Below, one piece after another: positions 47,468 through 59,520 of a DNA stretch of 64,000 nt. Positions within the stretch are counted from its first letter, which is position 1. Each line of letters begins with the position of its first letter. Source of the DNA: Carex sylvatica (lineage: Eukaryota > Streptophyta > Magnoliopsida > Poales > Cyperaceae). The notes under the pieces were generated by a model, which searched no databases, was not told the origin of the DNA, and saw only the letters and a program-made list of their open reading frames with translations. The position numbers and the translations under genes are program-made. Where the stretch lies: assembly GCA_964058845.1 (NCBI GenBank), contig CAXKVR010000026.1, forward strand, positions 205,001 through 269,000, read 5' to 3'.

Positions 47468-48994
47468 TGTTACACCAAAAATATATAACAAAGTTTCAAT
47501 ACAGTGAATTGTACCTTTTAAACCTTGGTACACTTTTCGACTCAGATTGCAAGTGTACAATTCTAATCGCATAGTATTATCAGGTATCGATCCACAGGGA
47601 CGGTTGAAACTTAACTGAATTTTACTTAGATTAAATAAACTCTAAAAGTTATGCAAAAAGTGATTTTGGATTTTTAAACAGATAAATAATCAATATTCAA
47701 AACAATAAATATTTTTGGGATTTTGTTTAATAAGAATAAAAAGGTTTCCAGGGTTTCTGACTCATCTGCTACTCTGTCTCTCGGCTGACACGATCCGTGT
47801 TGGAATTGACACGGTCCGTGTCAGCTTCGGGTAAATACTGTTGTTATCTGATTTCTACACTGATTGACTTTGTGTAGGGTAAACTGACCGTACTTGTTGT
47901 TCCTAAACATCAACTCTCGTTTGTTGGCTTAATGAACTCGATAACGGAATTGCAGTTTAGTCATCTCAGGATTTTAACCTCAACTCTCGTTTATTGGTTT
48001 GAATTACCTAAGTTACTTATTTGATTTACTAGAGGTATCCACAATCTCTCGATATATGAAAAATTCACATCTCAGCTACTATTGGTTCTACCTTTCGGTT
48101 TGTGAACCTACTCCAAATACTTAGTCTGGTTGAAAGATCAAATTGAACACAGTACCTTATAGACGTGGCCACATCTAGTGGTAAAACCAAATAATAATCA
48201 AACAAACACAGATAAGCAATTAAAATATTACTCAAACAAGCAAACACAAAAATCAACACATAATCAAATAACTAGCAAGTAAACAAAGTATTCGACTACA
48301 TCATAATCCTAGAAACTAAAAAGCCTAATCTAAAATAATCAAAGAGCAAATAAAAGAGATAAAGATAATGGAGTTCATGTCAAAACTCGAAGAACGGAGA
48401 AGATTCCTCACAAAACTCGTGTTTTTCTCCTCTCTACTTCGTCTCCAAGCCGAGCCGTCACTCCTAAACCCTAGGTTTGCTCCAGAATAGTCTGGATGCC
48501 CTCTCTGGTGCAAGAAATCTCGTTTATATGGAGTGATTGCCGACCTTTTTTCAATAAGCCTTGTTTTCAAATTCTGGATATGTTTCCGGAAATGCTTGAC
48601 ACGGACCGTGTCGAAGTTGACACGGACCGTGTGCCTATATCTCTAGCTCAAATTGTAGATCTTCTCGCAAGCTTTCCGAAAAGTAGTCATACACTCAAAA
48701 TGGAGCTATGAGTCAAAATCTATGACTGTTTTAAGTTTGGATGCTGAAATTTCAGCATTGTTCTGGTCGGGTCGAGGCTGATACGGGCTCGGACAAGATG
48801 CTGTACGGCCCGTGTCAGAACTTCTCAAATTCAGATTTCTCCTCGATTTCACCTGATTCCTGCAAAATAAGAGCAAACTTGCAGCAGTACCATATTCTAT
48901 AGATATTCAATAAAATACGACCGATTTAATGGTTCTAAACACAGATTTTGGTACAAAATATGGGTCGGAATATAGATAAGAAAGCGAGATATCA
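47468..48994 (-). mobile_element. Solo LTR (family member 1)
   Basis: Read on the minus strand the segment starts TGATATCTCGC and ends GGTGTAACA, with TG...CA limits. It is flanked by an exact 5-bp duplication ACAAT (47463-47467 and 48995-48999). It carries a TATA box (48523-48528) and, near its end, GGATCGATACCTG and ACACTTGCAATC, shared with the LTR at 61256. No primer site or internal domain adjoins, so it is a solo LTR left by recombination. It contains several copies of the palindrome GACACGG-CCGTGTC. Confidence 0.85.
48523..48528 (-). promoter_or_regulatory. TATA box of the solo LTR
   Basis: TATAAA on the minus strand, preceded upstream by two palindromes at 48598-48633. The position in the LTR (about 470 bp from its 5' end) suits a U3 promoter. 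Confidence 0.5.
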
Positions 48995-50394
48995 ACAATA
49001 GCGCTTAGCAATATATTATTAAAACTTTCTTGACCTATGCAGCAGGTGTATCAATGATTTAGTAAAAAAATGAGTCTCTCAATAGCAAAAAAATGAGTCT
49101 CTTAACATTTTAATCAATGATTTAGCTTAAGTTCATCTAATATGTGATTTATTGTTGTATTGTTGATGCATGTTGTTATTTCCTTGCTCTGTGTAATTTG
49201 AATGTTTATGTATAAATTTGATGATTATGGAAATATTGACAAGATTTTAGTTGTTGATTTGTTGAGGAGTTGTTGGTACATATTCTACTGTTTTCACTTG
49301 TTGCCGACTAATAATTATGTACATAAACACTGACATCAGGACTTAGCACGTGGAAGGCTAAGCTTCTGTCACCGGCCGACAAGATCATCCTCATCAAGTC
49401 TAGATGCCTTGGCCTGTATGGAGGGAAGAAGATTGCGCCGTGATTAGTTCTTATTTCTGTTCTGACTTTGGTCACCAATTCGAAGCTATGTGGACTGGTA
49501 CAATATGATACATGTACACTGGTACAATAAGCTATGTTGACTGATATAATAGGATACAGGCATATCTGTTGTCTCTTACAAAGAGCTTGGATAATATTGT
49601 CAACTGAACCTCCTTTAAGTGTCGATTGGAGGGCTCATATTGAAATCATGGAAATCTGGGGTCTTATTTGTTAATTTTAGAGTTTTGTTATGCATGTAGG
49701 GATGAGATTGCACTTGTCCATAAACTTGCAAATTTGGATAGGATAGGATCAACAAATTAGATTATAGAAATTTCTCATTTACGATGTTTTCTGATGTATA
49801 ATGCAATATGACTTTACTGGTAAATCAAAGTCTACGGACACAGTTTGGCAAAAAAAAACAACAAAAATCATCTCCTTCCGTGAACTTTGTCCAAATACCG
49901 TAAAATTGTGAAATTTGTCCGAATTTCTAAATTGCTGGTATGAGATAATGAGACCTTTGTGTATAAACAATTGGTGCAATATATTTTTTCTTCCAATTAC
50001 TCAATTTTCATATATGTAACAACTACATTGCTAGAGTATTGAATGCAAAGGACTACATGTTCATCTTATTAAATACTTCTTATTTAATTTTAATAAATAT
50101 TTATATTTTATAAAGTAATAAATAATAAGAAATGTTATGTAATTATTTAATATATTTATTTATTGCATTATTGGTAATTGTATTGACAAAGAAAATTATA
50201 TAATATCAAACATTTAAGAAAGAAAAACAAGATTTTTCATATCTAATTCTACGGTACAACCGAACACTCAATTCAGCACATTTCCATAATAGATTCCGTG
50301 CATACCCGTACCTGTGGGTTCCCACTTTTTCAAAAATGAATTCTCGTTCCTATCAAATCTCATCCCGTGTAATCCTATGACGTCCGAACAGGCC

Positions 50395-51711
50395 CTCAGG
50401 GTTTTGCATTCTTTATATCAATCATTGTTTCAGCTGTAGTAAAGAAATGTCAGATGACAGATCATGCTTACATTGAGAGAGAGGCTCAAAGCGACAATAT
50501 CTAAGGGAGTCAAGTTCCTTACACGCAGAAATTAAGACATTTGATTTGTGGTTCATATTTGTTGTTAGGGTGTTTTATTATCCTTTAATCTTGCTAGTAT
50601 AATGTCATTCAAGTATGAATAAAATAAACCTAGCGGGTCAAGTTGCAAAAAAAAAAAAATTATCAGACTGAGAATGATAGAAATTTGAGCATCTTTCTTC
50701 ACCTCAATCACAACAAATTGTCATGATACGCAAAACTCCCCAACTTAAATATGAAAGTTCTAAAAACTGCCCACAAAAAATCGAATTGAGTGGCTAGCAC
50801 ATTATATGTAGATCTTCGTCAGTTGGAGACGAAGTAGAGCATAATACTCACACTTTACAATTTTTTGACGTTTACAATTAATTGAGGATGTGATGAGAAA
50901 GCCACGAAATTATTTCACAATTAAGGATGTGATAAGAAATACGAAATTCTTTTAACTTTGGACGTAGCTTGTTTTAGAATAATGCATTACACACTCAGAG
51001 GTCTCACACTATATATTTTTTTTTTTTCTTGTCATTCAAAATGCCCAGAAATACAATATTTAAAGGCATGTTATGTTTATTTTTTTTGAAAGAAAAATGT
51101 TTAGTAAACATTCAAATTGTTTTTAAATATTCAAAGTTTTCGAGTCTAAGTCGAATCCCTGTGCAATTCAATTTTTGTCTCATATACATAACACGTCAAT
51201 TTTCCCCTTCTTAAATATCTTCGAACACAAACCTATCGTAATCAAACGTGCCTCTCGCAGTCAAATGCAATTTCTAGTTATAAACGATGTTATCTCAGCC
51301 AAAGCCAAACAAAATGAACAACATATATTTGCCAAAAAAAGAATGAAACAACATAGCCTTTATCTTTGTTTATGGCAAACATACTCTCCAGCTGAAAAGT
51401 TAGAAAGCCACACTTTAGGTTGTGTGCCATCGGTACAAATTAGCAGCACATGATTAATAGCTCACATAAAACTTTAGAATTTAAATACATATATTATACA
51501 AATCAGATACCCAAAAGGACCTAACAAATTACACTAACAAAAGGTTAGCCCACAATCAAACACATATCAAAGTCAGTGCCGGTGTCCACCTAACTAACAC
51601 TACAATCATTTATTACGTATTTGATACTGCAACAACACACTTGAAACAACTCATGACATTCCAAGTTTTACATTTCCTGGTTATATTCAAAGCATATTAC
51701 AAGTCTGCCCT
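50395..51711. other. Intergenic DNA and 3' flank of the SPPL gene
   Basis: No coding frame with recognisable composition. The segment nearest the gene (51480-51711) is probably its 3' UTR; it is AT-rich with no clear polyadenylation signal that I could single out. Confidence 0.4.
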
Positions 51712-54700
51712 CTACTCAGTGGTAGTTGGTTGCGAGTGCGAGTGCGAGTGCGAGTGCATAGTGCAAACCCTCCGAGGCTCCCCTCTTGTCCAAAGGTTTT
51801 TCAGCTCACCCCTTTTTCGACCTAATGCTAATAAGGTACCTGTAAATGGATTCAATAAAAATACACACAATCAGATTTTTGCTTTGCCTATTAGCAATTA
51901 GCCTTTCATTTTTCGTTTATGGATAGAGAACTTGCCTAATGTGAAAGGGACTATATACAAAAGAGCCGGTTGTCCATGACCATCCATTAGGTTCAAGGCC
52001 ACGTATGTAACGAGTAGACCTGAAAGAAAAGAACACAGCAATATAAGTTTCCAAGAGTGAGACTACGGCAATATGCATATCACGAACCGACCTGTGCTAT
52101 GGATCCATATCACTATTTTCAAAATTCATACAGTCGATCCGAACCTTTAAACATGATCTCTAAAGGGAAATGTACTCGAGACCAAATTTTATATATTTTT
52201 TTATATTTTTTAATACTTTTTATATTTTAAATAGGTAGAAAATCAATTGATCTAAAAATTCTGGACCATCTGAAAGCAATGATTTTCTACCTGTTTAAAA
52301 AAAAGTAAACAAATTCTAAAAAATATAAAATTTGGTCTCCAAGTACATTTTCATACGGAGATCATGTTGTTTAATGGTTCAGATCGACTATTTGAACTTT
52401 GAAAATAGAGATATGGATTTGTCCAAAAGAGCATTGAAAGAAAAGAAAAAATGATCCCTTACCAGCGCCGTAAGCCACCATTGTCCACAAGAAATAACCA
52501 CCACGCAAGCTTTTCTTGGCAAGCCAATCATATCTGAAAAAGATATAGCGAGTTTTAGACTAGAATTTTGTCTGTTAATTCTATTTGAATTATAAAAGGT
52601 CACCATCCACATACTCGTGTTGCTTTATGTTTAGTATTGAAGAGGGATCCAATGCCCATTGTCATCGGAGTAAATTGTAAGATATATTTTAAATAATCTC
52701 ACTTTCAGGCATATAAAATTTTTTTGAGATTTTTGCTTCGTTTCGCTAAATGACCAAATTTGATCCAATGATTTTGTTAGCTCTTGGTGCATATCGATTG
52801 AAATTATGTAAATTTTTTATGTACGCATATTGCATGATATATAAAAGAGGGTTCAAATGCCTCCATTTTTTGTGCCTCCACTATGCCTCCGTTTTTAAAA
52901 ACTTTAATAACTCAAAATTTAAAACTTAAAAGTCAAAATAGAACTGTTAGAAGTGATCTATATTATTTTCTCTATGTTCTCATAAAAAATTATCACATTT
53001 CAATTTTATTTTTATGTGAATCAATAAGTTCAAATATCAACGTCTAGAAATCATCCACATTAGTGTGTTTTTTACAAGCTCTTGATAACAATCAAAATAA
53101 AATTGAAATGTCATAATTTTTTACATGTGCATAGATAAAATGATATAGATCGTATCCAACGGTTTTTTTTTCTTTTAAGTTTTAAATTTTGAATTATTGA
53201 AGTTTTTAAAAATAGAGGCATGATGGAGGCACAAAAAATGGAGGCATTTGAACCCCTCTATATAAAATATATCTAATCAATTAGTTTCGTTATTTAAAAG
53301 TTCAAAAAATAGTTATTTGAGATTTTATTTTGTTGGGCACTGATTTGGGCATTGGCTCCTTTCTCTTTAATATTATTTAGTTTGGTATAGTCTCTTTAAG
53401 CGATCACCTGAAGCAACTTTATGTTGAAAAAAGATTAACGGGTCCAGAGGCTTGAGGTAAATTTCATGGAAGCAAACTGTTCAAATAGAACTGATCCGCA
53501 TGCACGGCTTAAATTAATCCTTCTTGTTCATAACAATACCTCCAAATATTTTATGGATACATCACACAGGTCATTGTCCAAGCTCTATTAATGTTTCTCC
53601 ACAAGTTTTCAAAACAAAAGGAAAATTTATTACGGCTAGCTCATTTCACCATTCTAGCGGAACAGATACAACAATAACATAATTTTTAATTATAAATTTT
53701 AAGAGGAGATCAGTAACCTTAATGCAAAGGCGATTAACAAGCCAGGAAGAAGGATGTCACCAAAACCAATAATACTGTAACCACCCCACGGATCGAACAT
53801 GCGTGGTATCTTAAGCAACATTGGAACCCCATCCTCGTCCGTCTTATCCCCTCTCGCTACCTTTTTAACAATTCAAATTATTCAAGTAATATCATTGGAA
53901 ATTGCTTTGTTACGGAAATTGTTACTTCGATGCCCATTCTATACTTACCACAATCATGACACTCTCATGAAACCACCATTTTGAGACGAAAACCCAGAAA
54001 ATGTCATATAAAAAGGCCAAGCCTAACAGCACGGACCCAACCTGTAAATGACAAAGTAAAAAAAATATATTATTTTACGGATACATTGTCCGGCAATAGA
54101 AATTAAGTTGAGGAATGAGAATTGAAATTACCTTCAGATTAGGTAGTCTGACGATTTGAAGAACGGTGATAATTAGAGCAATACCCTACAAAGTATAAAT
54201 TCAACTGTGAAGAACTATAGTCACACTAGAATACACAACAAGAGCCGGACAGCCCATTTTACATGGTAGGTACTATTTTTAGATTTCCAATTGAAATGAT
54301 ACTCACCAATACAATTGAAATTTAAATGATTTTCTTCTTTTGATACAAGTAACATAGTATGATTACCAGGATATCTTGCCCGATCCAAGCAAGGGAGAGA
54401 CGCCGATAGATTGCCCAAAGGACAGCAAAAACAATGCAGAATGGAGAGACTGCCACTGTTAGGTAAGAAACAGCTCCGAAGAAGGGAACCTTCACAAAAG
54501 ATTCTGCAGCACGCTTAAACCATCTGAAAAGGGAAACAAAGGACACCAAATTAATTAGAATTTGGAAGGTTCGCCGATGCCATATAATTTACAGAAATCA
54601 AATCAGCAGGAAAAAAAAAGAACTTGATAAACATACATTGATAATAAAGCCACCAAACAAGTTTGTAAGCCCTGCAACACAGGTATGGTTGATAAAGATA

Positions 54701-57628
54701 AGTACCGGCATTTAAAATAATAGAAGTAATAGATTTGGAGTAAAGAAACATGAAATGACATGTTTAATTAGCAAGAAAGAAATTTAATAGCATAAAAAGG
54801 ACAAAAGGTGAAGAAAGCAAAGATATGAAGGAAAGACAAAGTAGAAGATACACGCACCTCAACTCCACCAATGCAAAATAAGACGACCAAAAGTTCGACA
54901 AACCAATAGGACATTAGCTTGTAAAGAAGGATCAAGAAAAAAGATGCCACTACAACAAATAATATAGCAGATAGCGTGCTTATATCAACAACACCACTTC
55001 CACCAGCAGCCTGCGCATTAACAAGAGCAGCCTCATTGCCGTCCTTTCAAAAACAAAAGAAAAAAAAAAAAGCACATCAACATGTCAGAAATAAAACAAA
55101 AGCATTTGAGGAAGAAAGAACCTCTTCAAAAAGAAAAACAAGCAAACCTTGAGTAGCTTCTCATACTCAATGGAAGCCTCCCTAGCACTACAAGCCGACC
55201 AATAGGATGCGCACAGAATGGTGCCCACAGCCATCAACCACAGAAAAACCTCGGCCGTATCTACTGCAGGACGTTCTGGAGAATACAACTGGAGAGATAC
55301 TGCAATAAAGTGTACATGAGCTTGGTTGTACTAAAAAGAGAAGAAGATTCCCAATTTCTTGTTTAAGATGTCCATGGAAGTTTTCTCTTGATCATTTGGG
55401 AAACATGATAACAATTTCATTCAGCCATAATGATTACTTATTAGAGTGAGGCTATGGTACAATGCATAGCGCATATTGGTCCCTACTCCCTACTATGGAT
55501 CAATATCTCTATTTTCAAAGTTCAAACAATCGATCTGGACCGTTCAACAGAATCTCTATTTAATAATTTATTGCAGACTACATTTTACATTTTTGGAACT
55601 TTTTTACTATTTTTTAGATAGGTAGAAAATCACTACTTTTAGATCAAGTGATTTTCTACCTATCTAAAAGAATAGTAAAAAAAAATTCTAAAAAATGTAA
55701 AATTTGATCTACAGGTACATTTTTATATGGAGATTATGTTTGAATGGTTCAGATCACCTGTTTGAACTATGAAAATTGAGATATTGATCCATAGTACGGA
55801 CCAATATGAGCTATGCATAGTACCATAGCCTCAATCAACAATAATGAGTAGGAGTTCAACAGTGATTACCATGGGTTGAAATTTAGCAGTTACAACAGAA
55901 ACCTTATAGGAATATTTAATATAAAAAAAAAAATGAAGTACCCAGTCATTCAACTTAATGCGCAATGGTTACCATGTATCTTAATCCCAGACCCTTTTGA
56001 TGTCAGGATCAAGATAATATGTACCTCTAATCTGTTCTCTCTTTCTTTACGTACGGCTTCACATTACTTAAATTTTTGAATCCTAAATAAGAAAATCAAG
56101 GACATACTTCTAACTTTAAATGACATATATGAATCCAAGTCAGACAACTCCTATAACCCATATTCAATAAATTGAAGAACTCTTTTCTTTCATATGTTGG
56201 CTTTCAATGAAAGGATTTGTCAAATGTGAATTCCATATGTTATTTTGCAAAAACAAATCATTTCCAACTACGGACATGGGTGTACCATTAGAAGAACTGA
56301 TATCAGTTAGTAACATGTATCAATATTGTACAAGTTTTCTCGAGTGCTTTCTTTTTTAATCACTATTTTTTGTGCCCCATTTGCTTTACTACACAGATAG
56401 AAGTATAGAACTGTGAAAGAAAGTGGGATGTAAATATAACCTGAGTGGCCTTGCTTCAGTAGTTTCTCTAAATTGACACCGGCATCTTTCGGCAGCATAA
56501 CTGCAGCTAATTTTATATTCAGATCTGTTTCATTCTGGTCGCACACCATCTTGTAAAGCTCTGTGTGAATTTGTCCATTGAAAACATTTAGGAGGTTTAA
56601 ATTGAAGAAATGCAAGTAGAAACTAAAAGTGCAGAAATATCACCACATGGTCCAGTAATATTACCGTCACCAGATATAATAGGAGAAGAACCATCCAACC
56701 CCACTTTATATCTGACACACACACACACACACAAAGAAAGCTGCAAAATGTTGATTACATTTTGCGACATGACTGGTCCTATCACATTGTCAGTTGAGTC
56801 AGGTTACACCTAGAGCTGATCTGACACAAGGTGATGCAGCCCAACTAGGCTGTATGAACTAATTTATCATTGTTATACTTATAATCTATACATATAAATG
56901 CTTAAAAACGGTAATATTTTTTTTATCAAAATCTGGATGAGAAACTACATCTTCATCAGGTCCTCTCTACTTACTACTACCCTTTGTGAAACCAAACAAT
57001 TGAACGACATAATTCTCAGACTCTAGTAAATTTAAAGAAATTGACAATACACATCAGGTCCTAATCTGAACCAAAAGCAATATAAATCTCCAATTGCACG
57101 AGTGGATAGATGCACATTTATCTAGCTTCACATAGTAGTACCTTTCCGGTGGTTAACAATAAGAATAGCAGAAGCACCAGCTGCTTCAGCAGCTCTCGCC
57201 TTCTCAGTGAACTTGCACGTCCCTCGGTGCACCAGTAGAACATCACCTGCTACCTAACAGATTTAAACAGCCCTCAGAAGCTCATTTGGAAAAAGGATTG
57301 CTCTTAGATGCTAAGAATTGGACAAAACCTTGTCAGTTGCAGTGCTTAATATGGTTTCATATAAAATAACCATGAAAAGAAAATATTCTTTAGTCTACTT
57401 ATAACTATTAGTATATCTATTATAAGCTTGATAAGAACTGGTGCCAGTCAGTTAATTTCCATATCCAATTACAATGTTTTCATTCAAATATCCAGTGCCA
57501 AAACAAATATAACCCCAGACGGAGACGAATTGAACTAAATTGCAGTCCCCTGACAACTGGAATTGAATGCATTCTGATTTCGGTACCAATACAAGCCATC
57601 CCGTCTATTACTTCCCGACACTAGAGCA

Positions 57629-57664
<36 letters not shown>

Positions 57665-58293
57665 GTATATAGAGAGTGTGTGAGAGGGAGGAGGAGGGGG
57701 AGGGGTGGCGAGAACCTTTGTTGGTGGGGTACAGCAGTCAGCAGGGTCTGCCAGAGAAAGTTTGGTTCTATTAGCATGTTTCTCTTTTGACTCAATGGTT
57801 TGACCGAATCGAGCACCAACCCCAACAAATTCAGAATCCTCATGTCCATCTACCCAGGTTTGCACTTTCACCTGATCAAATTAAGCAGCAACAAACACAC
57901 AAAAATCAATAAAAAACTTTGTTAATTCAATTAGTGTTCAGCAATTTATATGTTCCAAAAATGAAACCACGGACAAAGCCACTATCCCTAAATTTAGAAA
58001 GGGAAAATTGAAGGGTCCGTCAATTTCTTCTAAAAAAGGTAGATATTAAGACCGGCCTGCATATAGCTAATGATTGTTTCTATATCAGTAAACTCAAACA
58101 AAAATCCCACAGATCAAGATTCCAAGCTGGAGAAACTAACCAGAACGAAATTATTCGAGCATCCAACCATCTTTGGCGCAGTCTCGTCATCTTGGACCGT
58201 GTCTCCAGCCATAGCCAGCCATGGAAGTGCTGAGAAGAGGAGAACCAAGAGCAGCACGGTCCCCGGTGCGCCGCGGCGCTGGACCGAGTCCAT
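51712..58293 (-). CDS. Signal peptide peptidase-like aspartic protease (SPPL), 14 exons
   Basis: SPPLs are intramembrane aspartyl proteases of the endomembrane system. Exons on the minus strand: 58293-58141, 57871-57716, 57253-57142, 56560-56441, 55299-55148, 55043-54858, 54671-54637, 54523-54367, 54185-54132, 54041-53949, 53860-53718, 52533-52463, 52019-51936, 51839-51712; 547 aa in one frame. A signal peptide (residues 1-29) precedes a lumenal PA domain ([30 protein letters not shown]), then the multi-pass protease. Catalytic motifs are YD (D388 in AFLYDIFW), GFGD (D441, where the family has GLGD or GFGD) and PAL (495-497). The layout matches plant SPPL3/SPPL5-type proteins of about 540 aa. 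Intron 13 begins GC, not GT. The tail ends in an unusual (HS)4. MITEs lie in introns 4, 11 and 12. All catalytic residues are present. Confidence 0.95.
51733..51760. repeat. Hexamer repeat encoding a His-Ser tail
   Basis: GAGTGC is repeated four times in a row on the plus strand. On the coding strand it reads (CAC TCG)4 in the last exon of the SPPL gene and produces HSHSHSHS just before the end of the protein. Confidence 0.9.
52088..52432. mobile_element. MITE in SPPL intron 12
   Basis: Inverted ends GGATCCATATCACTATTTTC and, on the right, GAAAATAGAGATATGGAT match each other and the element at 55447. The internal GGTAGAAAATCA / TGATTTTCTACC form a second inverted pair. The outermost bases and target duplication are not resolved. 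Confidence 0.65.
52847..53258. mobile_element. 412-bp Mutator-like MITE in SPPL intron 11
   Basis: Long inverted ends begin GAGGGTTCAAATGCCTCC and extend for about 58 bp, including ATGCCTCCGTTTTTAAAAAC, whose complement is on the right. The flanks are the exact 9-mer TATATAAAA (52838-52846 and 53259-53267). It is the best-preserved member of the family at 2021, 4243 and 24151, and lies within the 1184-bp intron 11. Confidence 0.92.
55447..55833. mobile_element. 387-bp MITE in SPPL intron 4
   Basis: The ends TGAGGCTATGGTAC and GTACCATAGCCTCA are exact reverse complements, with a second inverted pair around GATAGGTAGAAAATCA and TGATTTTCTACCTATC. No clear target duplication is visible. Relatives are at 52088 and 60290, and left-end fragments at 10893, 18157 and 31240. 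Confidence 0.8.
57631..57662. repeat. (TG)16 microsatellite in SPPL intron 2
   Basis: Sixteen TG units followed by TTGTATATAGAGAGTGTG and a GA-rich stretch that reaches to within about 5 bp of the exon 2 donor. A shorter (AC)n array is in intron 3 (56716-56733). Confidence 0.95.
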
Positions 58294-58560
58294 GGTTGAT
58301 ACTTCCCACGAAATTATAGAAGAAGGGCAAATCTGTGAAAATTCGTGGCAGAAACTTCAGTAATTACGATCTTAATTCGTGACAAAGTAGATCTGCGAAA
58401 GTAGCTCGTGCAGGGATTGAGGAACTTGTTTTAATTTAATTTTAGTTCCTTTTCTTCGGAATTTCCACTGAATTAGACCGAGTTTAAAAAAAGTGAGCTC
58501 ATTGTTGTACCCATACGGCCATACCTTCGTCCGTACGGGCGAAAGGAGTTCTGTACAATT
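58294..58560 (-). promoter_or_regulatory. 5' leader and promoter region of the SPPL gene
   Basis: Upstream of the SPPL start codon the sequence is unique and not repetitive up to about 58500. A CT-rich leader is not obvious and no TATA box stands out. Listed only as the place where the promoter must lie. Confidence 0.3.
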
Positions 58561-58609
58561 GCATCGATAGAATCTTCCTACAATGTCTGATTTATTTTCA
58601 TTACACGCC

Positions 58610-59520
58610 CCCTTTTCGTGAGGGATTCAGATCCTCTCCAATACCTGATAAGGGAATCTTTTACAATTACTAGATCTGAACCGTTCTTTTTAACTTGGCA
58701 AGAATCTCAAAGCCCAAAAATACTGCCCCCTATTGCGGTCCGAATACTAAACCGGTTGAAATTTGAGTGCGTATCCTCTGGGATATCTCAATTTTTGCAT
58801 GACCGACATGTCCGGTGCCTATTCGGGGGTGATGTGGGGGGTCAGTATTATGTGTGCTTTCGTGCAGAACGTATTTAAACGGTTGAGATTTTCCATAAAG
58901 TCACATAAAGTTTGAGATATCTCAGAGGATACGAATTCTTCAAATTTAATCTCAAACCGTAAAATCAGGGTGATCCTCTGTAATACCAAAGAGGATACAG
59001 ATTCTTTTTCCTGAGGGATTCAGATCCTCCCACGAATCTCAAAGAACAAATAATGCTAGCTCCCTGCCCATTCTAAATAGTCATTGTTTTTTAGTTAATA
59101 TGAAACCATAAAGCAGTGGGCATCGTCCAATACCTGAGATGATACTTGTTCTTTTTTGAGTGCGTATCCTCTGAGATATCTCAACATTTGCATGATCAAC
59201 TGTATAGTGTCTATTCGGAGATGGAACAGACTCTGCTGTTTTTCTTATGGAAAAATAGGGTCCTGTTTTTTCAATTCCAACCATTTAAATTTGTTGAGAT
59301 TTATGCATGAAAAAGTTTCTTTATAAAGATACGTAAATGAAAAATTTTGAATGGTTGGGATTGAAAAAGTAGGATCCTGCTTTTTTTTATTGAAAAGCAG
59401 CAGAGTCGGACCCTTCGGAGATAGTGCGGGGGCAGTATTATTTGTGCTTTGAGATTTGTGCATAACGTATTTGAACAATCGAGATTTTTCAAAAAAAACA
59501 CTCAAAGTTTGAGATATTTT
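58610..59520. repeat. Repeat block of nested MITE-like sequences
   Basis: The motif GAGTGCGTATCCTCTG(A/G)GATATCTCAA occurs at 58769 and 59158 and in inverted form (GAGATATCTCAGAGGATACG) at 58912. GAGGGATTCAGATCCTC occurs at 58619 and 59013. GGCAGTATTATTTGTGCTTT occurs at 59433. The arrangement is of a foldback element duplicated in place. No gene is present. Confidence 0.65.
59229..59407. mobile_element. Nested 179-bp foldback MITE
   Basis: GACTCTGCTG at the left and CAGCAGAGTC at the right are exact inverted ends. The arms continue through GGGTCCTG/AGGATCC and TCAATTCCAACCATTT/AATGGTTGGGATTGA. It interrupts the repeat motif TTCGGAGATxG, which is found on both sides (59216 and 59415). Confidence 0.75.

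Larger units (their letters stand above)
46749..50394. mobile_element. Possible large DNA transposon with imperfect inverted ends
   Basis: The left end GGGCGAGTTCAGATGTTTGAG and the reverse complement of the right end, GGGCCTGTTCGGACGTCATAGG, share GGGC.-GTTC.GA.GT, a start used by PIF/Harbinger-like elements. The expected TAA or TTA duplication is not evident. The interior holds a nested solo LTR and a short coding-like scrap at about 49345-49440 (AKLLSPADKIILIKSRCLG) that I cannot assign. No transposase is recognised, so this remains tentative. Confidence 0.35.

Noticed and set aside
48598..48633. Palindromes read as a CRISPR-like or operator array
   Set aside because: Copies are few, spacers are not unique sequences of constant length, and they lie in the U3 region of a plant LTR; no CRISPR is expected in a nuclear plant genome.
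56597..56785. Extra exon candidate in SPPL intron 3
   Set aside because: It is open for 62 residues but begins in an (AC)n array, has no counterpart in SPPL proteins, and would disrupt the phase that links exons 3 and 4 (G|AG).
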